NCBI GenBank assembly: GCA_965267335.1
Contig: OZ253953.1
Coordinates: 1,426,001 to 1,490,000 of the forward strand
DNA: 64,000 nucleotides
Direction: 5' to 3'
Source: G965267335 sp965267335
GTDB lineage: Bacteria; Bacteroidota; Bacteroidia; Cytophagales; JAAEPT01
Shown: piece after piece, positions 35,101-41,103 of the stretch
Layout: each line of letters begins with the position of its first letter
How positions within the stretch are numbered: the stretch's first letter is position 1
Notes under the pieces: model-generated
What the model was told of the DNA's origin: nothing
The model's input: the letters and a program-made list of their open reading frames with translations, nothing else
The model's database searches: none
Position numbers and translations under genes: made by a program

Positions 35101-36992
35101 CTGGCAGTAGAGCCAGACACAGTTATAGTATCACACGCATCCCAAACCTCTACTTCATAAATTCCATCATCTGCTAATGTGATTGGTTGAAAAAATAGGG
35201 TGTCATTATTTGTGCCAACAATACTTCCTGGTGAGCCGAATTTCCATTTATAATTTAAAGTGCCTTGGCCTGAAACATCTATACTAAAAAATTCATTGCT
35301 GCCATCGCAAACATTAACTAGGTCTACAGGATTGGAATTGACCGTAAGGGTTGTAGCATTTAATATTTCTACTGAATCAATGGAAACACACCCATTTCCA
35401 TTATCTAAGTAGAAATAATACGTGCCAGGAACAGTAATTTCCCTTGCTGATCCCGGGCCACAACAATTGAAGATTTCGTTTGAAGAAACATACGGTTTTG
35501 CAGAGTAGTAGTCCATTGATCCTCCCGTAGAATTGTTGTCGACCCACAGTGTCGTAAGGTTGGAGCTTTCTCCAGAACATAGCACTACGGAGTCAGGAAC
35601 TTGTAAATCTGAGGATTGGGTAATTATTACCTCTATTTTTCCTATTCCGGTGCATCCTCCATTATCTACTTCTATAAAATAGTCCCCATTGTTGCTAATT
35701 GTGGTAGGATTTGTAACAACAGAAGCGCCTCCCGCGGAGGGATCACTGTCATAATATGTGACAATTCCACCGGTAGAATTCATGTCATTCCAGTTCAAGG
35801 TAAGGTCAACTGTATTTGGGGTGCATTCGTATGCCGGAGACGTTGTGATAACTAAGGGTGTAACAACACCTAAACTGCCAGATGTTTCATGTGCTCCGAT
35901 ATCGATTTCACAATCTTCAACTCTCGACTGAAATTGAATGTCAAATTGTTGGGTAGAATAGGCTTGATTTCCAGCGTTGATTGCAGGAGATCCCGAAGAC
36001 AATGTGTAATCATCGATTGCAGCGTTTGTGAACAAGGGATCACTTCCAGAATTGCTGGTGCTTGTTCTTCCTGTGAGCGTTCCGGTGTGACCTTCCAGAA
36101 TGTTGTTTTCGAATGCAACCATTGGCGACCAGGTGTTGAGTTGTAATTCTTCAGTTGATGTAACCATATCATCACTTGTGTTTCCCCAAAAAATATTGTT
36201 ATAAAATTCTGAGGCCATTCCTTCGCAGAGTGATCCTGTTGTATGGTTATCAGCAAAGGTACAGTTGGTGACGAGGGTACCATCAGGGAACCCATGAGAA
36301 TATAATACTGCGGTATTGGAATTAGGTAAGTTGTTTTTAAAGATAAGGCAGTTCTCAATTATTGCACCACCTCCATTATCCTGAAGAACATTATGTTGGT
36401 TGTGATATAACCTGCAATTTAGGAGTTTTGATTGATTCGTTTGAGGGATAAATACGACAGCTCCTCCCCAACCTAGGGCAGAAGCCAATCCTGTAATGGA
36501 AAAGCCGTCAATAATTGCATTCCTGCAAGAAACACGAATCAATAAATTGTTCGTATTATCCCCTGTATTTACAAAATTGGGGTAAGTAATCACATCATCA
36601 CCAGATAAGTCACCTGATAAAGTTGTTGTATTTGCATTGTAATTCCGTGCTGAACGCGTGGTCTCACCACCTAAAAACCCACCATAAACTTCTGTTCCGT
36701 CTATCTGAAGTTCAAAATATGTTGATTGATTACCATTGTGGGTGCTGGTGGTCGCATCCCAATCAGGAGTGTAAGTTCCCTGAGCTACCCAAATTTCATT
36801 TGCTATGCCACTTGTGTTGACTTCTTCGAAAGCATCTTGTAACTCGTTGTACGCATTTACCCAAGATGTGCCATTATTAGCACCAGTAGCGTTTTGATCA
36901 ACATAAATCAAGCCATAACAAGGATTAATACTAAGTGTTACAGCGATTAAAAAATACAACAACAGTAATCGGTTACTCTTAAAAGTCAACAT
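32136..36992 (-). CDS. Very large secreted adhesin-like protein: beta-helix, multiple Ig/PKD-like domains, T9SS type B sorting domain
   Basis: 1618 residues. Signal peptide at about 1-27. An N-terminal right-handed beta-helix region (IYVDQNATGANNGTSWVNAY, then about 30-370) is followed by many repeated Ig/PKD-like modules, each with Cys pairs and patterns such as NGxYFVEVxxGC or LxYQWHKNG. The C terminus is a T9SS type B (CHU_C) domain: IPNAFTPNNDGLNDTW, then EILNRYGSPVYKS, YYYIIKL, ending VTIVK. Type B cargo such as SprB of Flavobacterium johnsoniae depends on PorP/SprF-family partners, and one is encoded directly upstream. Probable role: surface adhesion, gliding or polysaccharide binding. 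No catalytic motif was recognised. Confidence 0.85.
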   Translation of the reverse strand: MLTFKSNRLLLLYFLIAVTLSINPCYGLIYVDQNATGANNGTSWVNAYNELQDAFEEVNTSGIANEIWVAQGTYTPDWDATTSTHNGNQSTYFELQIDGTEVYGGFLGGETTRSARNYNANTTTLSGDLSGDDVITYPNFVNTGDNTNNLLIRVSCRNAIIDGFSITGLASALGWGGAVVFIPQTNQSKLLNCRLYHNQHNVLQDNGGGAIIENCLIFKNNLPNSNTAVLYSHGFPDGTLVTNCTFADNHTTGSLCEGMASEFYNNIFWGNTSDDMVTSTEELQLNTWSPMVAFENNILEGHTGTLTGRTSTSNSGSDPLFTNAAIDDYTLSSGSPAINAGNQAYSTQQFDIQFQSRVEDCEIDIGAHETSGSLGVVTPLVITTSPAYECTPNTVDLTLNWNDMNSTGGIVTYYDSDPSAGGASVVTNPTTISNNGDYFIEVDNGGCTGIGKIEVIITQSSDLQVPDSVVLCSGESSNLTTLWVDNNSTGGSMDYYSAKPYVSSNEIFNCCGPGSAREITVPGTYYFYLDNGNGCVSIDSVEILNATTLTVNSNPVDLVNVCDGSNEFFSIDVSGQGTLNYKWKFGSPGSIVGTNNDTLFFQPITLADDGIYEVEVWDACDTITVSGSTASVISCSTCNSPASTSITSSGPIEICEGANVSISGNYIDGGGTTLNGMHYVWYKSGNTPIATDYSPITGTIPDENLVSISSSDAGYYILRVEDGTNSSSSCYQEDSIQVIVNEYPSLNVVHPTTACPGETVNITTSWIDGAATGGTVTYYDPTLSVISSGSASMVSSAGTYSVAIDNAGCIDQKNINVTFYDSINIDNDLANLTACEGDTETLSITASGGSGILNYQWYFGNGSGFTTIGSNNNTHTISPISSSNGGQYYVEISDGCTGTTGVTKTSDTTNITVDDTVRFVAQPTNLNLCIGSNGSFATSATGSGTLSYQWHKNGLPITGATGPTLNFASVSSGDAGSYFVEVTNLCGTVASDDASLNINSTITPSVSISSDLYNICNGATVNLTATPFGGGTNPTYTFRNLTTSNIEGTSGQTANTQSSSALINTSSDSTKYELMVEMISNTTCLAPGASATVYDTITIVVDADADKADIIESDTIICSSGLALSSNPIDTSQSGNWAVVSSTSGVINSVGTVSNMIVNETAQYSYTVTSPLGICPVNSDTITVTRAGTLTNPVAIADTVCEGNNISLTGNTPAIGENSYWLDTDGVTLLSTNTSTTVSSLLPGSYTYTYVMSNGICPDASVTTTAQVLSGVLPIINVIPTDSSICSGGTTTLIADPISGFNGSQTYQWYINGAIQPGETGPTFTPTSIVSSDNITIEMTSDHPCPSSPTVSSSAPLINFVSPPVSIIDPATDQRICETDLPVTLTAIGSSDNNIHWYQDGVVQTSSDTIFSAYDPATYVLETSNTCGAQYDTINIQVDYLPKVTANVTSSSIFPSQSTTLIGTVTGSSYDSILWTGPGTLSNNNSLFASFTPSSSIGGIQTFTLNVYNGTCDPVTASTVVLVKTPIEIPNAFTPNNDGLNDTWAIEGLEAYPNCSIEILNRYGSPVYKSEGYPEPWNGTRNGKEMPIATYYYIIKLNISGNIATENEVYVGSVTIVK

Positions 36993-37024
36993 TGTCTTTA
37001 GTTTTTGTAAGGCTATTAATCATG

Positions 37025-37045
37025 ACTACTATCTGGACTAGTAGT
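37025..37045. promoter_or_regulatory. Perfect inverted repeat in the leader of the 1618-residue protein gene
   Basis: ACTACTA (37025-37031) and TAGTAGT (37039-37045) with a 7-nt spacer. It lies between regulatory copy C and the gene start, in the presumed transcript leader. It could be an operator or an RNA hairpin. Confidence 0.4.
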
Positions 37046-37063
37046 AAGGTAATGTTACTTAGG

Positions 37064-37091
37064 AGTGCCTGTATTTACGAAAATGTAAACA
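37064..37091 (-). promoter_or_regulatory. Shared ECF-type promoter/operator element, copy C (1618-residue protein gene)
   Basis: Read on the minus strand: TGTTTAC (37091-37085), 14 nt, AGGCACT (37070-37064), then CCTAA. It lies 72 nt upstream of the gene start and points to it. The region 37068-37093 also folds as an imperfect inverted repeat, CCTGT(AT)TTAC / GTAAACAGG. Confidence 0.65.
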
Positions 37092-37103
37092 GGTCAAAAA
37101 AAA

Positions 37104-37937
37104 TTATTTACCGGGACGAATCTGAATGTGTATCTGGAATCGATCTTGAGGTATTACTAGGCCGGTAAGCATTGGAAATTCATATGCTAATAAAAAATCG
37201 ATACCATAATTAAATTTGATGAAGCTGATGTTCGTAAGGCCTAGGTGTAAATTTAGACGGGTCTCGTTGACTCCAACTCCTGCTTCATATTGATTATTGA
37301 TTACTAAAGTGTTTTTATAAGAAAGACTCAATCCATTTATAGCCCTTCCGTAAAGCAATTGCATATGTGTCCAAAGGGTAAGCTCTGGAGTCAATAACGC
37401 TTTATAGGATGAAATAGTAGAGTAATAAGGGTCAGCAAAAAGAATTGTATTCAAAACCAATAGTCTTGGTTTGGTTATCCGGTTATTGCTTATTCCGATC
37501 ACCAGATTGTTCCACTTGATTCGAGCCATGATGTCGAGATTTAACCCAAAATCGGAACCACCAGATGTCAATGCGGTGCTTTTAAAAAAGAGATTGAGGA
37601 GCCCAACATCTGTTCCTATGCCTAAATCTAAATTATCCTTAATTTTGATTCTTTTAGAAAAGTGAAATTGTGCAGTATTCTTATTGATTACATCGCCAAT
37701 GCTGTTTGAAGTGACGATAAAGCCTAGTTGGCCCCTCTGAATATTCATGAAATCTGTTTGCGTCTTCACCGCTAAATAGGAGAAACTGACATCGGATTGT
37801 AACCCAGTTAAGGACTGATGTCCAAGGATTAAACTAGTTTCTTCATTGAGTATCATATTATCAACATCTGTAGTGCGGTTAATAATTGAAGATTTGAACT
37901 GGGAATTCAGAGATTGACAAATGGAAACCGAAGGCAA
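37104..37937 (-). CDS. PorP/SprF-family type IX secretion membrane protein
   Basis: About 277 residues from a TTG at 37937. The body has typical PorP/SprF features: an N-terminal QSLNSQF-type opening, then a beta-barrel with GIGTDVGLLN, NLVIGISNNRITKP, HMQLLYGRAINGLSLSYKN and a C-terminal strand (FQIHIQIRPGK). The in-frame sequence upstream of the TTG is open and encodes a hydrophobic stretch like the rest of a signal peptide (IPFVLLAYALFLPS), but no ATG, GTG or TTG was found there. The true start is therefore uncertain. Family members assist secretion of type B CTD cargo; the likely client is the 1618-residue protein encoded next on the same strand. Confidence 0.75.
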   Translation of the reverse strand: MPSVSICQSLNSQFKSSIINRTTDVDNMILNEETSLILGHQSLTGLQSDVSFSYLAVKTQTDFMNIQRGQLGFIVTSNSIGDVINKNTAQFHFSKRIKIKDNLDLGIGTDVGLLNLFFKSTALTSGGSDFGLNLDIMARIKWNNLVIGISNNRITKPRLLVLNTILFADPYYSTISSYKALLTPELTLWTHMQLLYGRAINGLSLSYKNTLVINNQYEAGVGVNETRLNLHLGLTNISFIKFNYGIDFLLAYEFPMLTGLVIPQDRFQIHIQIRPGK

Positions 37938-37990
37938 AAAAAGTGCATAAGCCAGAAGAACGAATGGTATATTGCGGCTGTAGAAAATTC

Positions 37991-38006
37991 GTAAACGGTT
38001 GTTTAC
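37991..38006. promoter_or_regulatory. Perfect palindromic operator-like site between divergent genes
   Basis: GTAAAC-GGTT-GTTTAC, 6-bp arms, between the porP/sprF-like gene and the ECF sigma gene. The right arm is the TGTTTAC half of copy B. The left arm supplies an equivalent GTTTAC on the opposite strand, facing the porP-like gene. Confidence 0.6.
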
Positions 38007-38027
38007 AATTTTGTGATAACTGGCACT
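38000..38027 (+). promoter_or_regulatory. Shared ECF-type promoter/operator element, copy B (sigma operon)
   Basis: TGTTTAC (38000-38006), 14 nt, TGGCACT (38021-38027), preceded by AACGGT. It ends 9 nt before the sigma ATG at 38037. If it is a promoter, the transcript would be nearly leaderless. Location suggests autoregulation. Confidence 0.65.
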
Positions 38028-38036
38028 ATTTATTAG

Positions 38037-38597
38037 ATGGACGAAAATAATCTTTTGTTAAAAGCCCTTAAAAAGAATAATAATTCTTTGGTCATTACAA
38101 ATATGTACAAAAAATTATTTCCAAAATTTGCAGCCTTTGTAAAACGGAACAATGGCACCACAATTGAGGCTGAAGACTGTTTTCAGGATGCTCTAACTGT
38201 TTTAATTCAAAAAGTACGTAATGAACCTGATGTAGAAATAAGTGTGTATGACTATCTATTTCAGGTAGCAAAGTTTCGTTGGTATCGTAGAGTGAAACGT
38301 GTCATTAGCAGGGAAACGGATTTGGAAAATGCGGACTATCAATTATCAGATGGAATGGATATTATTTTGGATAATGAAAAAAGTCGAATAATTGATGTCC
38401 TGTTGTCTTCCCTTGGCAGTACATGTAAAGATTTGTTAGTGTATTTTCTGTACGAGAAGCGAAGAATCAATGAAATCACATCCATCATGAATTTCAGTAA
38501 TGATAACGTAACCAAATCAAGTAAGTATCGCTGCATGAATAAATTAAAAAAAATAATTATTGAGAACCCGGAACTAGCCATTGATCTTAGATTTTGA
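38037..38597 (+). CDS. ECF-type RNA polymerase sigma factor
   Basis: 186 residues. Region 2 spans about 20-90 (KLFPKFAAFVKRNNGTTIEAEDCFQDALTVLIQK, then DYLFQVAKFRWYRRVKRV). Region 4 covers about 120-175 with a helix-turn-helix around RRINEITSIMNFSNDNVTKSSKYRCMNKLKK. It redirects RNA polymerase to a specific promoter set. The next gene overlaps its stop by 4 nt and encodes an anti-sigma-like membrane protein. The element at 38000-38027 lies directly upstream, as expected for an autoregulated ECF factor. The ECF group is not assigned. An alternative start at Met23 would remove part of region 2 and is unlikely. Confidence 0.85.
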   Translation: MDENNLLLKALKKNNNSLVITNMYKKLFPKFAAFVKRNNGTTIEAEDCFQDALTVLIQKVRNEPDVEISVYDYLFQVAKFRWYRRVKRVISRETDLENADYQLSDGMDIILDNEKSRIIDVLLSSLGSTCKDLLVYFLYEKRRINEITSIMNFSNDNVTKSSKYRCMNKLKKIIIENPELAIDLRF

Positions 38598-39715
38598 GAC
38601 TAAGTGAAGAACATATAACCGAATTAATTGAAAAGTACCTCGATGATGAGATTTCTGGGAAGGAGCTATCACTATTAAAAGGGCATTTTGAAAATGACGA
38701 TGCATTCGAGCAGAACGTACAGGTCCACAAGGATGCTAGGGGATTGATTGATTTACAGGGCCTTCGAAGCTTGTATCTGGAGGTGCGTGAAGATTTTACG
38801 GAGGTTAAAAAACAACAAAATAAAAGGAATTCTAAAGCATATAGAAGATGGTTTGTAGGTCTTATTGTTCTGTGTGCGATAAATTTGGCACTATATTTAA
38901 GCTGGAATGATAAGGAGTCTAGAACAAATCTTCAAACGAGTATGGATAAAAATACTCCGAAACCTCAGGTAAATGAAAAGAGCCTTGCTAAACAAAGCGA
39001 CACCCTTAATATAGTTGAAGAAAGTATAATTGGGAAAAAGGAAACAAAACCATTGAGTTTGAAATTTGATAGTATCCACGCCTTAAACGTACGAGGTATT
39101 GATGATTCAGTAATACATAAAAACATAGTAAGTGATTCTACAAAATCGGTTGTGGATACTTTGGATGCTATAAATATAACACGATTGGATTCAATAAAAT
39201 CTGTTGCGCAGACGTCTGAATCAATCGGGTGTCCATCTTTTGCTGCACCAACAGTGGCTCAATTAATTAACTCCTGTTATAATAAAAACACAGGATCAAT
39301 AATTCTTGAATCATATGACTCTGATCTTATTGTGGTGGTTGAAGGGATGGATTTTGAAGTAATTGAAAATGAAATAGTTGGGCTTGGTAGTGGGAAATAC
39401 AATTTGTATTTTCAAAACAAAATGGGGTGTAATTCTGATACTATTTTCAATATTCAAATTGGAAACGTTTACTGTACAGATATACCTCAGGCATTTACTC
39501 CTTCTCAGAATGATTTTAAATTGAATTTTGATGAAGAAACGAGCCTAAAAATTTATGACCGAAATGGTACCGTACATTATCAGAAAACCTCTCGTTATCA
39601 TACTTGGAATGGGACATCATTCAATGGTAATGAGTTATCCGTTGGTCGGTATTTTATTGAAATTGTACATCCAAACGGACAAATTGAACGTGGTAAAGTC
39701 ATAATAGTGAAATAG
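38594..39715 (+). CDS. Anti-sigma-like membrane protein with a periplasmic T9SS type-B-like sorting domain
   Basis: 373 residues from a TTG overlapping the sigma stop (TTGA). Residues 1-50 (ITELIEKYLDDEISGKELSLL, then FEQNVQVHKDARG) resemble the N-terminal segment of zinc-less anti-sigma-like proteins in Bacteroidota. There is no signal peptide; one transmembrane helix spans 86-104 (WFVGLIVLCAINLALYLSW). The exterior part has a Ser/Thr-rich linker, a small Cys-containing domain (about 205-295), and a C-terminal 75 residues like a CHU_C tail: IPQAFTPSQNDFKLNFDEE, LKIYDRNGTVHYQ, TWNGTSFNG, ending KVIIVK. A T9SS-type tail on an inner-membrane protein is unexpected for cargo and suggests a sensor role. 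The start could also be later; function is inferred. Confidence 0.7.
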   Translation: MRLSEEHITELIEKYLDDEISGKELSLLKGHFENDDAFEQNVQVHKDARGLIDLQGLRSLYLEVREDFTEVKKQQNKRNSKAYRRWFVGLIVLCAINLALYLSWNDKESRTNLQTSMDKNTPKPQVNEKSLAKQSDTLNIVEESIIGKKETKPLSLKFDSIHALNVRGIDDSVIHKNIVSDSTKSVVDTLDAINITRLDSIKSVAQTSESIGCPSFAAPTVAQLINSCYNKNTGSIILESYDSDLIVVVEGMDFEVIENEIVGLGSGKYNLYFQNKMGCNSDTIFNIQIGNVYCTDIPQAFTPSQNDFKLNFDEETSLKIYDRNGTVHYQKTSRYHTWNGTSFNGNELSVGRYFIEIVHPNGQIERGKVIIVK

Positions 39716-41064
39716 TGAAAATAATATTCCAAATATTGCTTATTCTTTTATCACCTCTTGCTATTGCGCAAGTTGATGTTCCTGATGACGGTTTTCGTCA
39801 ATGCCTAATAGATAATTACGATATGTACATGACAGGGGACTCAAAGATAGATACTAATAATTCTCCTTCTTTGACAACAATGACTTGTGATAGCTATGAT
39901 ATCGAAAATTTAAGCGGTATCGAGTATTTTTCCTCCTTGGGACAAATTGACTTTGATAGTAATAATATTAGCAACCTCACTCCATTGGGAAACTTGGAAA
40001 ATTTGCATACTGTTTTTTTACGAGAGAATAATATATCAAATGTAGAAGCTCTCGAATTAAATGATAGTCTAAGAAATGTTTATTTATCAGGAAATAATAT
40101 ATCAAGCATTCCAAATTTTAATACGGAAATTACAACGCTCGCTTTAAATACGAATCAAATAAGTGGGACAGTTGATATTAGTATGTATAACAAACTTGAA
40201 GCCTTGTTCCTAAACCACAACGATATCATTGAAATAGTAGGATTAGGACAACTATTGGAATTAGAGAAGTTTCAGGCAATTAAGAACAGATTGTCTCAGA
40301 TTACTGGGCTTCAAAATTGTATGAATCTGAGAGTTTTGAGACTTAATCACAATCAAATCACTCGGATTGATAGTCTAACTAATAAACCTCAACTGAACAT
40401 TGTTAGCTTGATAGATAATAATTTGGAGGTTTTGCCAATCATAGATTTGAATCCTACAGTTGAACTGCGGGTTCAGAATAATTATTTAACCTTTGAAGAC
40501 TTGGATGAACTTGCCGATACTTCCGTCTTGAACAATATTGCGGCATTCGAATATGATAGTCAGAAAGCAATATCGGTTCCTTGGGATAGTGTTTACTATA
40601 ATGGTGAAGAGGTGCAGTTTCAGGTTTCTTTTGATCAAACCCTAACAAATAATAGCTACGCTTGGTATAAGGATGGTGTACTTCTTGATTCGGGAGTTTC
40701 AAATAGTTTCACTATGGCCTCTTTAAGTTTAGACAACGAGGGAGCTTATTTGGTTCGAGTATATAATCCAATGTTTCCAGACCTGACTGTTTTTACCAAA
40801 ATCATCAATGTCAAAGTGATTATGGATGTAAGAACGGAATCACCATTGGCATTTAGTCCAGATGGCGATGGTGTGAGTGATGAGTTTTATTTAGATAAGG
40901 AGGCTCTTTTCAAAATTTACAATAGGTCAAGTAGGTTAGTTAGAACTATTCAAGGTCCGGCTTTTTGGGATGGTACCACCGATTCAAATGAATTGCTTCC
41001 AACCGACATCTATTATATTTTTTGCGATGATATTTTTTACAAGAAAGTCTCTATTGTGAGATAA
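39715..41064 (+). CDS. Secreted leucine-rich-repeat protein with Ig-like domain and type-B-like tail
   Basis: 449 residues. It starts with GTG, sharing one base with the upstream TAG stop, so translation is coupled. Signal peptide is MKIIFQILLILLSPLAIAQ. Internalin-like leucine-rich repeats span about 55-270 (NNISNLTPLGNLENL, NNISNVEALEL, LNHNQITRIDSL). An Ig-like domain lies at about 285-365 (AWYKDGVLLDSG, DNEGAYLVRVYN), and a shortened CHU_C-type tail (LAFSPDGDGVSDEFYL, LFKIYNRSSRLV) ends KKVSIVR. Third gene of the sigma operon. A role in surface recognition or as the exported effector of the operon is inference. Confidence 0.8.
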   Translation: MKIIFQILLILLSPLAIAQVDVPDDGFRQCLIDNYDMYMTGDSKIDTNNSPSLTTMTCDSYDIENLSGIEYFSSLGQIDFDSNNISNLTPLGNLENLHTVFLRENNISNVEALELNDSLRNVYLSGNNISSIPNFNTEITTLALNTNQISGTVDISMYNKLEALFLNHNDIIEIVGLGQLLELEKFQAIKNRLSQITGLQNCMNLRVLRLNHNQITRIDSLTNKPQLNIVSLIDNNLEVLPIIDLNPTVELRVQNNYLTFEDLDELADTSVLNNIAAFEYDSQKAISVPWDSVYYNGEEVQFQVSFDQTLTNNSYAWYKDGVLLDSGVSNSFTMASLSLDNEGAYLVRVYNPMFPDLTVFTKIINVKVIMDVRTESPLAFSPDGDGVSDEFYLDKEALFKIYNRSSRLVRTIQGPAFWDGTTDSNELLPTDIYYIFCDDIFYKKVSIVR

Positions 41065-41103
41065 ATATTTAGTCTGTTTTAAAAGAAATCTGAACAGCTG
41101 AGG

